Numbered from the stretch's first letter, positions 43,217-52,395 are shown. The stretch is DNA of 64,000 nucleotides from Levilactobacillus fujinensis (GCF_003946335.1 NZ_RHNX01000003.1:81061-145060), one strand, 5' to 3'. Numbers and translations: made by a program. The notes: a model not told the origin generated them from the letters alone.

Positions 43217-43389
43217 TAGAGTGGAACAAAGGGCGATTAGCTGGCGAGCATTAAGGCTGATAACCGAATAATCCCGGGATTGGATTATTTGATTATCAGT
43301 TTTAAGCGGAGTCAGCTGCCTTTTGTCCCCCGTTTCAGCACTGTAAATTCGGAGATAGCAAAGGAATCTGGGGTTATGTCCCAGTCTCG
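43217..43389. repeat. Dispersed repeat B, copy 1
   Basis: Begins AGAGTGGAACAAAGGGCGATT and has GCTGGCGAGCATTAAGGC, a hairpin with AATAATCCCGGGATTGGATT, TTTTAAGCGGAGTCAGCTGCC and ends CTGGGGTTATGTCCCAGTC. It follows the gtrA-like stop by 9 bases. Confidence 0.8.
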
Positions 43390-43407
43390 TTACCACCATC
43401 TAAAAAT

Positions 43408-43469
43408 GAAAAAATCACCAACGCCATTCTCTCTGAAAATGAGGAATCAAGCGTTGGTGATTTTTCATC
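43408..43469 (+). terminator. Terminator hairpin after repeat B copy 1
   Basis: AAAAAATCACCAACGC pairs with GCGTTGGTGATTTTT across a 26-base loop. Confidence 0.75.
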
Positions 43470-43816
43470 TCACAATATACTTTGCAACCGCGATTTTCCA
43501 GCGTCACTTCGCTTCTTTCGCCACTGGCCATCATCGCTTTGTGTCCACACGCGCCTATTAGTCCGGACCAGACTTCACAACGGGGCCATCAGCCCTATGC
43601 GGGTCCCATTCAATTCGGTTATTAGCGTTTGTTATTGATCTGTCCGCCTTAAGCATTAGCTGAATCGTTGGCCTAATTCTAAGGTACACCGCTTGTCTGG
43701 CCAGATCATGCTACCTGTCATTTACGCTAAAAAAGGCTTAGGCAGTGGTCCCGTTAACGTGTAGAATAGGAGCTAACATAGATTGATCACTACGCGCCAC
43801 ATTGGGGGAAATCACC
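43470..43816. other. Intergenic stretch before cadD without features
   Basis: No open frame with a ribosome binding site and no repeat copy recognised. The cadD promoter should lie near 43740-43800; a clear box pair was not found. No ArsR/CadC-type regulator gene is nearby. Confidence 0.35.
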
Positions 43817-44392
43817 ATGTCACTACCATTCATTCTAACTGCCATTGGCGTCTTCTTCGTCACGGATACTGACGATTTGGTGGTTCTATTATTACTCTGG
43901 CTGAGTGCACGGAATGCCCGCCAGCGCCGTAGCATTATTTGGGGTCAGTACTTGGGAATTCTCACGTTAATTATTGTGGCGTGGCTCGTCAGTCGCGGCG
44001 TCCTGCTCTACAACGTGGCCCACTTAACCCGCTGGCTGGGATTGGTTCCCCTGACGTTGGGCGCGGTTGGCTTGCGAAATTGGCTAAAGAACCGACAGGC
44101 TAACGCACTGCCACCCTTACTTACAAAAGCCGTTAGCCTCCCCCTTGTGTGGTCACTGACTATTGGTAATGGTGGGGACAACCTCAGTATTTACATTCCC
44201 TACTTCACTCATCTCACCACCCCAGAATTTGGCGTAACTCTCGTGGTCTTCATGGTCATGGTTGGTCTGTGGCTGTTCATTAGCAATCGCCTCGCCCGAT
44301 CCCACGCAGCCAGTCACTTCTTCGCACGTTTTGGGGCCTGGCTCTCCCCCGTTCTCTTTATCACGATTGGCACACTGATTCTGTGGCATTGA
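43817..44392 (+). CDS. cadD: CadD-family cadmium resistance transporter
   Basis: 191 residues from the ATG at 43817, with GGGGGA upstream; the TTG at 43802 lies before the site. Five to six helices. V-T-D-T-D-D-L-V-V-L-L-L-L-W-L-S is the family start motif, and I-G-N-G-G-D-N-L-S-I-Y-I-P-Y follows in the second half. Known members confer low-level cadmium resistance. It lacks the CadX regulator often found with it. Confidence 0.88.
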   Translation: MSLPFILTAIGVFFVTDTDDLVVLLLLWLSARNARQRRSIIWGQYLGILTLIIVAWLVSRGVLLYNVAHLTRWLGLVPLTLGAVGLRNWLKNRQANALPPLLTKAVSLPLVWSLTIGNGGDNLSIYIPYFTHLTTPEFGVTLVVFMVMVGLWLFISNRLARSHAASHFFARFGAWLSPVLFITIGTLILWH

Positions 44393-44400
44393 CTTTAAAA

Positions 44401-44416
44401 TGTTCCATGTGAAACA
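44401..44416. other. parS-like palindrome (TGTTCCATGTGAAACA)
   Basis: One mismatch to TGTTNCACGTGAAACA, in the short gap between cadD and the next gene, 15 bases before its start codon. See the copy at 35343. Confidence 0.45.
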
Positions 44417-44431
44417 TTCAAGGAGGCACTT

Positions 44432-44761
44432 ATGGCAGACACACAAACCGTCACGCTAGCCGGCAAACAGATTCGCTCTTACGTCCAACAGGTCTTAACC
44501 CTAAAACTAGCAGACATCCAACGTGTTTCCGGTGATGCCAGTGTCATGCATCTGGCGCTCGCCAACGGCACGTCGCTGGGTATCATCACAGGTCCAGCAT
44601 ATGGTTCGGCAGCCCAGGCAATGGGTATTCAGGACCTCCGCTACTTCATTAACGAGTTGAATCTTGACTTCGTTCTGAACCCAACGGCGGCCAATGATGC
44701 GGCTCGGCAACTGATTTTTCAAGATGCCCAACACCGACAAATTTTGATCATCAAAAAATGA
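44432..44761 (+). CDS. Small protein of unknown function
   Basis: 109 residues, AAGGAGG eight bases before the ATG, so clearly translated. Cytoplasmic, mixed alpha/beta appearance, no membrane helix, no known motif. The stop codon TGA shares its last bases with the start of repeat B (GAGAGTGGG), so the C-terminus may have been set by that element. It follows cadD by 39 bases and could be co-transcribed with it. Confidence 0.7.
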   Translation: MADTQTVTLAGKQIRSYVQQVLTLKLADIQRVSGDASVMHLALANGTSLGIITGPAYGSAAQAMGIQDLRYFINELNLDFVLNPTAANDAARQLIFQDAQHRQILIIKK

Positions 44762-44940
44762 GAGTGGGACAAAAGGCGATTAGCTGGCGAGCATTAAGGC
44801 GGATAATCGAATAATCCCGGGCTTGGATTATTTGGTTATCCGTTTTAAGCGGAGTCAGCTGCCTGTTGTCCCACGTTTCAGCAACGTAAATTTGGAGATA
44901 GCAAAGGAGTCTGGGGGGTTGCCCCAGACTCCTTTTATTT
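44760..44940. repeat. Dispersed repeat B, copy 2, with a terminator end
   Basis: Nearly identical in layout to copy 1. The 3' end GGAGTCTGGGG (44906) and CCCCAGACTCC (44922) form a perfect 11-bp stem followed by TTTTATTT, a working intrinsic terminator for the gene at 44432, and by its symmetry perhaps also for the convergent gene. Confidence 0.85.
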
Positions 44941-44949
44941 CTGCACAAT

Positions 44950-45546
44950 TTAGACAAAGTCGTTGCCGACAAATCCCGTCTTGTCCGCTGCCGTAATTGG
45001 TCGTAGAACTCGACACGGGTTGCCCGCCGCAATCACATTGGCTGGAATGTCGTGCGTCACGACACTACCGGCACCAATTATCGTGTCATCACCAATCGTC
45101 ACGCCAGGAAGTACCGTGACGTTGGCTGCTAACCAGCAGTGACTGCCAACCGTAATCGGTTTGGCGATACAGCCACCAAGCTTACGTTCCGCAGCATCGA
45201 ATAGGTGATTGCTGGTATACAGACCGACTTTGGGGCCAAACAAAACGTTGTCGCCAATCGTAATCGGCGCGCCGTCCAACATGACACAGTCATAGTTCGC
45301 GTAGAAGTGGTCGCCCACATGAACATTGTCACCAAACTCACAACGGAAATTGGGATTCACATCGGGCTCACTACCAGTACTACCGACTAATTCTTGAAAG
45401 AGACGCGCGCGTTGGCTGGCTTTCTGGGCTGCATTCAACGCATTTGTCTTCTCGGTCGCACGGTTTCGACGGTCGATCAACAGTGGATCGAGGTCATCAT
45501 AGGGTTTACCGGTTGCCATGTAGGCATATTTTTCTGCTAAATTCAT
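44950..45546 (-). CDS. Maltose/galactoside O-acetyltransferase family protein
   Basis: 198 residues. An N-terminal Mac domain (M-A-T-G-K-P-Y, L-I-D-R-R-N-R-A) precedes a left-handed beta-helix of hexapeptide repeats (I-T-I-G-D-N-V, V-T-V-L-P-G-V-T-I-G-D-D-T-I-I-G-A-G-S-V-V). The active His is in Y-T-S-N-H-L-F-D. It moves acetyl from acetyl-CoA to a sugar. Of two adjacent ATG codons the second (45546) has the better spacing from AAGGAG. Natural substrate uncertain, as usual in this family. Confidence 0.9.
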   Translation of the reverse strand: MNLAEKYAYMATGKPYDDLDPLLIDRRNRATEKTNALNAAQKASQRARLFQELVGSTGSEPDVNPNFRCEFGDNVHVGDHFYANYDCVMLDGAPITIGDNVLFGPKVGLYTSNHLFDAAERKLGGCIAKPITVGSHCWLAANVTVLPGVTIGDDTIIGAGSVVTHDIPANVIAAGNPCRVLRPITAADKTGFVGNDFV

Positions 45547-45802
45547 CACGTCAGCTCCTTTAGGTTATGTTTCCATCATAGCATTTAAGAAACCGGTTTC
45601 AACGTTAGGATTCATAGCTTTGGTGGCGGAAAGTAACTGCGTAAGCCGAAAGTTCAACAAACATGAGCTCAGGCTCGTCGTTCTACTAAGTCAGGGAGGA
45701 GGGTCCTGCTGGTTTAGTAGAAAACCTAGCTTGGAGATTCGGCATTTTCGAAGCTTCAAGTTATGTTCATTTTTTTATTTAATTAATTATGTTGATTCCA
45801 GC
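45547..45802. other. Intergenic stretch without a recognised feature
   Basis: Upstream of the acetyltransferase gene and downstream of the LysE-type gene. A rightward frame at 45620-45970 has no ribosome binding site and runs into the terminator. Nothing else is visible. Confidence 0.4.
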
Positions 45803-45842
45803 AAAAAAGGCCAGCCCAAATTTCAGGCCGACCCCCAGACAT
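45803..45842 (-). terminator. Terminator of the LysE-family gene
   Basis: On the minus strand GGTCGGCC pairs with GGGCTGGCC (with wobble) across a short loop, then T6. Confidence 0.7.
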
Positions 45843-45847
45843 CCAAT

Positions 45848-46465
45848 TTAAATGACCATCATCAATGCTTGGTACAACAGGTAGCAGCCGTAAGTCATCA
45901 CGATGACCCCGGACACAATGTTGACCCACATCAGGAACTTCTGTGGCAGCCGTTCCTTCAGCAGACCTAGGATCAGCGTGATACCGAAGAACCAGATGGC
46001 CGTGGCGGACACGACCCCGGTGATAAACGGTGTCACTTCGCTATCGGTCAACGACCCACGCATCGCCCCGAACATCAAACTGGTATCGATAATGGCTTGC
46101 GGATTCGCCCAAGTCACGACCCAGGCGTTGACCAGCGACTTCTTCATCGGCAGTGGCGTGTTGGCGCTCTCCAACTTAAAACTCGCGGCGGACCGCAAGA
46201 TACCAAATCCAATCCAGATGACCAACAGACCACCCAAGAACATAATGACCAATTTAAACATTTCATGGGAGCTAATGATGGCTCCCATCCCAAAGAATGC
46301 TGCCAACGTTAACGCCGTATCGGCGAACCAGACCATGATGGTGACAGGCCAAGCCCGCTTCAAAGGTTGGTTAATGGCGTTGTTAAAGACAAATAGGTTT
46401 TGCATCCCAATTGAGGATACCAGGGCCAAGCTCAACAGCAGCCCCCGTAAATACATTGCTGACAT
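45848..46465 (-). CDS. LysE-family amino acid exporter
   Basis: 205 residues, six helices. The opening block (S-S-I-G-M-Q-N-L-F-V-F-N-N-A) and T-W-A-N-P-Q-A-I-I-D-T are the marks of the LysE/ArgO branch, which exports basic amino acids. A start at the ATG three codons later is also possible. Single gene with its own terminator. Confidence 0.88.
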   Translation of the reverse strand: MSAMYLRGLLLSLALVSSIGMQNLFVFNNAINQPLKRAWPVTIMVWFADTALTLAAFFGMGAIISSHEMFKLVIMFLGGLLVIWIGFGILRSAASFKLESANTPLPMKKSLVNAWVVTWANPQAIIDTSLMFGAMRGSLTDSEVTPFITGVVSATAIWFFGITLILGLLKERLPQKFLMWVNIVSGVIVMTYGCYLLYQALMMVI

Positions 46466-46849
46466 GACAACTCACTTTCCCTCAAGCCTACTCCGTTTGT
46501 TGCCTGAGTTTTCAAAAAAATATATCCTGCTAGCATAACAAATATTTCATGAAAACTAAAGGGTTCCGCAGCACCTCGGCCAAAATTTCTGAGAATCAGC
46601 TGGAAGGCCACTTCATTTGATTAGTATTTTAATATCGAAAACTGGTGGTTTTTATTGATTTTAATCAAATTTTAATCTAGAATACCTTTTAAGGAGCTAA
46701 TTCACGGCTATTGAAAGTCTGTTTATTAAATAACGACTAGAAAGTCGGCTCCTACTAAACTAGAAAGAATGCGATCAACGTGAAGATCCAATCAACGAAC
46801 ACCCCATTACTGCAGAAACTGAGTCAACTAAGAATGGGAGTCCCACAAT
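46466..46849. promoter_or_regulatory. Upstream region of the ABC-F gene with a possible attenuator
   Basis: No long gene. AGGAGC (46692-46697) can pair with GCTCCT (46748-46753), enclosing a nine-codon frame (TTG at 46711 to TAG at 46738) and a GACT/AGTC hairpin. ABC-F resistance genes are often controlled by short leader frames and attenuation, so this fits the gene downstream, but the frame has poorly spaced ribosome binding and no T run follows the stem. Confidence 0.35.
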
Positions 46850-48340
46850 ATGCCAAAAATTGGCTTACACCAACTGACCTTCGGCTTCGACACGAACGTC
46901 AGCTTACTCTTTGACCACGTCGATTTAGATCTCGAATCACACTGGAAGCTGGGGTTGGTCGGCCGCAACGGTCGGGGCAAGACGACCTTGTTCAATCTCT
47001 TACTAGGGAAGCTACCTTACCAGGGAACGATTACCGGTAATCAAAAATACGTCTACTTTCCGGCAACCGTTAGTGACCCCCGGCAAACCGCCGCAGCCGT
47101 CCTCCAGGCCATCTCCCCCGTCGCCGACTGGCAGCTAGAACGCGAATTGCGGCAACTGGATTTAGACCCTGAACGCCTGACGCAACCCTTCGACACCTTG
47201 TCCGGGGGCGAGCAGACCAAGGCGCTGCTCGCTATTTTATTTGCTGATGACCAAGCCTACCCGCTCATTGACGAGCCGACGAATCACCTGGATCTGCCTA
47301 GTCGGCAACGCGTCGCCACTTACCTCAAGAGTAAGCGACAAGGCTTCATCGTCGTTAGTCACGACCGGCACTTTCTCAATCAAGTGATCGACCACACGCT
47401 AGCTATCGAGCGTAAACAAGTTATTTTATATCGCGGTAACTTCGCCGTTTATGAGGACCAGAAGAAGCGGCGCGACGCCCTTGAAGAGGAAAAGGACGCC
47501 AAACTGAAGAAGGAAGCGGATCGCCTAAAGAGTGTCGCCGTCGACATAACCCACTGGGCGCAGGTCACCGAGAACTATCAGCATGGCAATCCCCACGAAA
47601 AAAATAGTGGGTGGCAAGCAGCTGGCAGTAATACGCTCCCTGCTAAAATGATGAAACGTGCGAAGAATGTCGAACGCCGGCGAGACCGCAAACTCAAGGA
47701 GACCGAGGGTTTACGGCAAAATATCGAACACGTGGCGCCTCTCGTCATGACGCCGGTGCCGACCCACTATCAGCCGCTGCTACATGTGGCCGACTTCTCC
47801 CTATGGTACGGCGACCGTCAACTCTTCCAGCCGGTGTCATTTGACCTCGAACAGGGCGATCGAATTGCCATCATCGGTCCTAATGGGTGCGGCAAGTCTT
47901 CCCTAATTCACTACCTGCGCGGGTCATTTACTGGCGAGCATACCGGTGTGGCTGACCTGAAGCCCCAATTATCACTGAGCATCTCACGGCAACTATCTCC
48001 GGATAATCGCGGGTCATTGACGATATTTGCCAACACACACCACCTCGATCGCAATGCGTTGCTGAATAACCTCAAAAAGCTCGGCCTACCGCGCGACGTT
48101 TTCGCCACGCCCATCGAGCAGATGAGTATGGGCCAGCAGAAGAAGGTCGAACTCGCTCAGTCACTCGCGACCCCAGCGAACCTGTTTATTTGGGACGAAC
48201 CGCTCAACTACCTGGACGTCTTTAACCAAGAACAGCTGACGACGCTGATTCAACAGACCAAGCCAACACTGTTGGTCGTTGAACACGATCAGCAGTTCAT
48301 CGATGATGTGGCAACTAAGGTGATCGAATTGCGACCGTAA
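46850..48340 (+). CDS. ABC-F ATPase, Lsa/Vga-type ribosome protection candidate
   Basis: 496 residues with two ATPase domains and no membrane part. Domain 1: Walker A G-R-N-G-R-G-K-T-T, signature L-S-G-G-E-Q, Walker B L-I-D-E-P-T-N-H-L-D. A charged linker (R-R-D-A-L-E-E-E-K-D-A-K-L-K-K-E) follows at about 205-230. Domain 2: G-P-N-G-C-G-K-S-S, S-M-G-Q-Q-K-K-V-E-L-A-Q-S, W-D-E-P-L-N-Y-L-D. The linker length and S-x-G-Q-Q-K-K are like Lsa-type proteins, which push lincosamide, streptogramin A or pleuromutilin drugs from the ribosome. Resistance is not proven; housekeeping ABC-F roles are possible. Confidence 0.87.
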   Translation: MPKIGLHQLTFGFDTNVSLLFDHVDLDLESHWKLGLVGRNGRGKTTLFNLLLGKLPYQGTITGNQKYVYFPATVSDPRQTAAAVLQAISPVADWQLERELRQLDLDPERLTQPFDTLSGGEQTKALLAILFADDQAYPLIDEPTNHLDLPSRQRVATYLKSKRQGFIVVSHDRHFLNQVIDHTLAIERKQVILYRGNFAVYEDQKKRRDALEEEKDAKLKKEADRLKSVAVDITHWAQVTENYQHGNPHEKNSGWQAAGSNTLPAKMMKRAKNVERRRDRKLKETEGLRQNIEHVAPLVMTPVPTHYQPLLHVADFSLWYGDRQLFQPVSFDLEQGDRIAIIGPNGCGKSSLIHYLRGSFTGEHTGVADLKPQLSLSISRQLSPDNRGSLTIFANTHHLDRNALLNNLKKLGLPRDVFATPIEQMSMGQQKKVELAQSLATPANLFIWDEPLNYLDVFNQEQLTTLIQQTKPTLLVVEHDQQFIDDVATKVIELRP

Positions 48341-48356
48341 TTTAAAACATACGTAC

Positions 48357-48410
48357 TTAAAGAGCCCAATAAACCAGGAATTCACTTCCCAATTTATTAG
48401 GCTCTTTGAC
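48357..48410 (+). terminator. Terminator of the ABC-F gene
   Basis: AAAGAGCCCAATAAA pairs with TTTATTAGGCTCTTT (one mismatch) across a 20-base loop. Confidence 0.8.
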
Positions 48411-48529
48411 TGCCATTCCAGACTATGACTTAATTCTAAATACTAGCCAAACCATACGAATCAGCAATACTCGTGTGCACGCTAGGTAATCTTGTGTTCT
48501 CTTCACCTCGGCGGTCGTTACAGTAGACC

Positions 48530-48620
48530 ATTCAGGGTCGGCGCTTCCCCACAGCGAGCGGAATTTCTGGCAACCGACGGACACCCGTAATCACCTTGAC
48601 GACTTCTGTATCCTGATATT
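48530..48620. repeat. Dispersed repeat A, decayed copy
   Basis: GGCGCTTCCCCACAGCGAGC, GGAATTTCTGGCAACCGACG and GACTTCTGTA match the core of the copies at 18.9 and 60.8 kb. The rest of 48411-48792 holds no supported gene. Confidence 0.55.
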
Positions 48621-48792
48621 TTTTCAACCGATTTAAGTAAAGTTGGCGAACGACCATGCTGGTCATCTCAAATTCTACTTTTTCCTCCAGCATACTTGAA
48701 GAAAATACCAAATCAACTGATTCCTTCAAGTATAGTGGCAGACATGCTGCTTCATGGAATATCAGCCTTCAGCTCACCTTATAACCACAGCC

Positions 48793-49677
48793 TCACTCTT
48801 CCAGCGTCCCCTGCAACACTTGAATCACCCGCTGCTGCATGGGCGTCAAGACGTGCGATGTCCGGGTCACGATACTTGAGATAAATGTTGGCTGCTCATC
48901 ATCTAGTAGTTCCAGTCGGACCACGTCGTTGCGGTGCTGGTCCACGATGCCCGTCAAGAAAGTCACACCCACATTTTCAGCAACGAGGTTCATGATAACG
49001 TGGGTATCAGCCGCTTGAAAGACTACATCCGGACGGAAATGGTTGCGGCGCGTCAACTTATTAAAAGCCGTGTTATGGACAAAGCTACTATTAAATAGCA
49101 CAAATTTCTCCCGTTTGAGCTCGCTGAAATAGATTCGTTTGCGAGCCGCTAACGGATGCTGGGCCGACACGAAAATATTAAATGGCTGCCGGTCAAACTC
49201 TTCAGCGACCAGCGTCCGGTAAGCCAGCGGCTCCGTGGACCCCAGTAACGCAACATCCGCTTGTCCGTCGCGCAATGCATTGCGCAACCAGACCGAACCG
49301 CCCGCCAATGTCTGAATATTTTCCAGAATTCCCTGCTGCTGGAGTTGTGCGGCGACCTTGGGGAAATAATAAGTCTCAATAATCGGCGGCAAGCCTAACA
49401 CCATGTGCTGATCCGCCAGGTGACTCAGCTCCCGATGTGCTACCTGCAATTCGTTTAAAATAGTCTGCGCGTGCACGGCCAGTTGTTCCCCACTCGGCGT
49501 AACGATCAGCTCGTTATGTACCCGGTCACGTAGAAAAAGTGTCGCGTTAAATTCGCGTTCCAGTCGCTTAATGGCCATGGTAATCGTGGGCTGGGTCACG
49601 TTAAAATCTGCCGCCACCTTGGAAAAGTTTTTTCGCTTAATTAATTGGTTGAAATAGTCCAGGTCATTTATGTTCAT
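48793..49677 (-). CDS. mleR: LysR-family regulator MleR, activator of malolactic fermentation
   Basis: 294 residues. The N-terminal helix-turn-helix reads F-S-K-V-A-A-D-F-N-V-T-Q-P-T-I-T-M-A-I-K-R-L-E; the C-terminal part is the LysR effector domain. Divergent from mleS with 135 bases between, the classical LysR layout. The effector is expected to be L-malate. The shared region contains LysR-type dyads (see 49713). Confidence 0.9.
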   Translation of the reverse strand: MNINDLDYFNQLIKRKNFSKVAADFNVTQPTITMAIKRLEREFNATLFLRDRVHNELIVTPSGEQLAVHAQTILNELQVAHRELSHLADQHMVLGLPPIIETYYFPKVAAQLQQQGILENIQTLAGGSVWLRNALRDGQADVALLGSTEPLAYRTLVAEEFDRQPFNIFVSAQHPLAARKRIYFSELKREKFVLFNSSFVHNTAFNKLTRRNHFRPDVVFQAADTHVIMNLVAENVGVTFLTGIVDQHRNDVVRLELLDDEQPTFISSIVTRTSHVLTPMQQRVIQVLQGTLEE

Positions 49678-49712
49678 TTCAAATCCCCCGTAAACCAGTC
49701 TTTTTTGGGATA

Positions 49713-49731
49713 CTATAAATATTTTTTATAG
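49713..49731. promoter_or_regulatory. LysR-type dyad in the mleR-mleS region
   Basis: CTATAAATATTTTTTATAG is an inverted repeat with CTATAAA arms. A second, weaker dyad (ACTATAA ... CAACTATAG) overlaps the mleS promoter boxes. MleR binding is inferred from position. Confidence 0.6.
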
Positions 49732-49743
49732 TCGCCGTCACAT

Positions 49744-49773
49744 TTGACTATAACATATTTCGACAACTATAGT
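49744..49773 (+). promoter_or_regulatory. Promoter of mleS
   Basis: TTGACT (49744-49749) and TATAGT (49768-49773), 18 bp apart; the leader to the TTG start is about 33 bases. Confidence 0.65.
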
Positions 49774-49812
49774 ACTACCTGTAAAGTAATTAAATGAGCG
49801 GAGGAATTCAAT

Positions 49813-51468
49813 TTGACATCAGCTAATTCCATCTTAAATAATCCATTTTTAAACAAGGGCACAGCCTTTACCCTGGCCGAACGTGAAGCATTAGGCCTAG
49901 TCGGTACCCTTCCCAGCCACGTCCAAACGTTAGCCGAACAGGCCACACAAGCTTATGATCAGTTCCAGAGCAAACCTAGTAACCTCGAAAAGCGACTTTT
50001 CCTCATGACCCTCTTCAACGAAAACCGAACACTTTTCTTCCGGTTGATGGACGCGCACGTGGTCGAATTCATGCCGATTGTGTACGATCCCACGGTGGCC
50101 GACTCTATTGAACAATACAGCCATCTCTTCACTGATCCGCAAAACGCTGCCTTCATTTCCGTCGACGACCCCGACAACATCGAAGCAGCTCTCAAGAACG
50201 CCGCTGATGGCCGCGACATTCGACTGGTCGTGGTGACCGACGCCGAGGGTATCTTAGGCATCGGCGATTGGGGCGTTAACGGTGTCGATATCGCCGTTGG
50301 TAAATTGATGGTCTACACCGCCGCTGCTGGCATCGACCCAGCACAGGTGCTTCCTGTCAGCATTGACGCCGGCACCAACAACCAAACCCTCCTAGATGAT
50401 CCGCTTTACTTGGGCAATCATCACCAACGCCTCACTGGTGACCGCTACTATGATGTCATCGACCAATTTGTAACCGCAGAACAGAAGCTGTTTCCAGAAT
50501 CACTCCTGCACTGGGAGGACTTCGGGCGCTCCAACGCTCAGGTCATTCTCGACAAGTACAAGGATCAAATCGCCACGTTTAACGATGATATTCAAGGCAC
50601 CGGAATGGTCGTTTTGGCCGGAATCCTAGGGGCCCTTAACATCTCTAAGGAAAGCATCAAGGATCAGAAGTTTGTGACGTTCGGTGCCGGAACCGCTGGC
50701 ATGGGCATTGCCAACCAGATTTTAGACGAACTCAAACGTGCCGGCCTATCCGAAGATGAAGCGCGCCAACACTTCTACGCCGTCGATAAGCAGGGACTAT
50801 TGTTCAACGACTCGCCCGACTTGACCGCTGCGCAAAAAGACTTTACCCGCGATCGAAGTGAATTTTCCAATGCCGATGACCTGACGACTCTAGCCGCCGT
50901 GGTCAAGACCGTGCACCCGACCGTTTTGATTGGGACCTCCACGCAGCCCGGCACTTTTACTGAAGACATCGTCAAGGACATGGCTACTCACACGGACCGA
51001 CCAATTATTTTCCCACTGTCCAACCCGACCAAGCTGGCCGAGGCTACTGCCGAGGACCTCATCAAGTGGACCGACGGCAAGGCCTTAATCGCTACTGGTA
51101 TTCCTGCTTCAGACGTTACCTACCAGGGCACGACCTACCACATTGGCCAAGGCAACAACGCCTTAATGTACCCCGGCTTAGGCTTCGGGCTGATTGCTTC
51201 TAAGGCGAAGGTCTTAAACGGGGAAACACTTTCCGCTGCCTGCCACGCTTTGGGGGGCATCGTTGACACGACACAACCCGGTGCTGCCGTTTTACCACCC
51301 GTTGCGCAGTTGACCGCTTTCTCCCAAAAGCTGGCTGAAATCGTTGCCCAAAGTGTTGTCGATCAACAGTTAAACAAGGAACCGATTACTGATGCCAAGC
51401 AAGCCGTTGCCGCTATGAAATGGACGCCGAGTTACCAGGACTTACCGGCTAGTCTAGCGTTGAACTAA
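49813..51468 (+). CDS. mleS: Malolactic enzyme
   Basis: 551 residues; TTG start with GGAGG eight bases upstream. It converts L-malate to L-lactate and CO2 with NAD+ and Mn2+ and so raises pH. Long blocks agree with malolactic enzymes: [44 protein letters not shown], the NAD motif [10 protein letters not shown], and P-L-S-N-P-T. No malate permease gene (mleP) follows; the next genes are a toxin-antitoxin pair after repeat B. Confidence 0.96.
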   Translation: MTSANSILNNPFLNKGTAFTLAEREALGLVGTLPSHVQTLAEQATQAYDQFQSKPSNLEKRLFLMTLFNENRTLFFRLMDAHVVEFMPIVYDPTVADSIEQYSHLFTDPQNAAFISVDDPDNIEAALKNAADGRDIRLVVVTDAEGILGIGDWGVNGVDIAVGKLMVYTAAAGIDPAQVLPVSIDAGTNNQTLLDDPLYLGNHHQRLTGDRYYDVIDQFVTAEQKLFPESLLHWEDFGRSNAQVILDKYKDQIATFNDDIQGTGMVVLAGILGALNISKESIKDQKFVTFGAGTAGMGIANQILDELKRAGLSEDEARQHFYAVDKQGLLFNDSPDLTAAQKDFTRDRSEFSNADDLTTLAAVVKTVHPTVLIGTSTQPGTFTEDIVKDMATHTDRPIIFPLSNPTKLAEATAEDLIKWTDGKALIATGIPASDVTYQGTTYHIGQGNNALMYPGLGFGLIASKAKVLNGETLSAACHALGGIVDTTQPGAAVLPPVAQLTAFSQKLAEIVAQSVVDQQLNKEPITDAKQAVAAMKWTPSYQDLPASLALN

Positions 51469-51483
51469 ATCTGCTTCAATTTA

Positions 51484-51655
51484 GAGCCTGGGATAAAACC
51501 CCAGACTCTTTTAGTATCTCCGACTTTACATTGCTGAGACGTGGGACAAACGACAGCTGACTCCGCTTAACTGATAATCAAGTAATCCAAATCCGGGATT
51601 ATTTGATTATCCGCCTTAATACTCGCCAGCTAATCGCCTTTTATCCCACTCTCTT
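51484..51655. repeat. Dispersed repeat B, copy 3 (inverse), with terminator
   Basis: Reverse orientation to the copies at 43.2, 44.8 and 58.8 kb. AGCCTGGGATAAAACCCCAGACTCTTTTAG at its start is the terminator-like end and serves mleS; the GATAATC hairpin and CTTTTATCCCACTCTC end follow. Confidence 0.8.
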
Positions 51656-51736
51656 TTCCGAGCGTTAGATTGGTTAATTGGACATTGTAATATTATAATG
51701 TTCTAAACGTCTATTTTTGTTAGGGAGGCGAGTTAC

Positions 51737-51988
51737 ATGCAAGAAAAAAAACAGTCTATTTCTCGTAAGGTGATCACTGTCGACGGTTCCATCGGCATCA
51801 CAATTCCAGCTGAAATGGCGAAGCAGTTAAATCTCACAAACGGCTCCGAAGTTGAGATTCACCCGGCACCCAATGGCTTCTCCGTTACCAAAAAAGCAAG
51901 TCTTGATCCCGCATTCATTGCTAGTATGGAAAAAGGGCTTAAAGAATATCACGGTGCCCTGGAAATTTTGCGAAAGAGTGACGAATAA
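51737..51988 (+). CDS. AbrB/MazE-like antitoxin of a Doc toxin
   Basis: 83 residues, GGGAGG upstream. A swapped-hairpin AbrB domain: K-V-I-T-V-D-G-S-I-G-I-T-I-P-A-E-M-A-K-Q-L-N-L-T-N-G-S-E-V-E-I. The C-terminal 35 residues should bind the toxin. The TAA stop overlaps the ATG of the Doc gene (TAATG), which ensures antitoxin-first translation. It likely represses its own promoter. Confidence 0.88.
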   Translation: MQEKKQSISRKVITVDGSIGITIPAEMAKQLNLTNGSEVEIHPAPNGFSVTKKASLDPAFIASMEKGLKEYHGALEILRKSDE

Positions 51989-52395
51989 TGCGCTACCTGT
52001 CCGCTGAAGAATTGATTGCTTTAAATACTAGTGTGTTATTGTCTTCTCATCAAGCCACGACCATCCGAAACGCGGCTGGACTGGCATCAATTGCGCAGCT
52101 TCCAAAGCAGGCTTTCTTTCAAACTGAAGCTTATCCTAACTTGGAGAGCAAACTAGGGATCGTCTTCATCAAAATTATCAATCTGCATCCTTTTGCTGAT
52201 GGCAACAAGCGGAGTGCTATCGCCGCCCTCTGGACGATGGCCGACTTAAATGGCCATTGGCTGACTTTTACTGATACAGAATTAGCACAATTTGCTCTCG
52301 AGGTTGCGCAATTAGAAGATCGTAAGTTGGATTACAACACGGTTTACCAAACTATTAAGTCCCACTTAACTTTGAATGCCAAATCCAAAGATTGA
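51988..52395 (+). CDS. doc: Doc-family toxin (Fic fold kinase)
   Basis: 135 residues, the size of Doc. The motif H-P-F-A-D-G-N-K-R-S (about residues 66-75) is complete, with the catalytic His. Doc inactivates EF-Tu by phosphorylation in the P1 system; this is known of the family, not shown here. Coupled to an AbrB-type antitoxin rather than the Phd type. Confidence 0.9.
   Translation: MRYLSAEELIALNTSVLLSSHQATTIRNAAGLASIAQLPKQAFFQTEAYPNLESKLGIVFIKIINLHPFADGNKRSAIAALWTMADLNGHWLTFTDTELAQFALEVAQLEDRKLDYNTVYQTIKSHLTLNAKSKD

Noticed and set aside
45903..46538. 211-codon frame antisense to the LysE-type gene
   Set aside because: Opposite strand of a clear six-helix exporter; no start signal.
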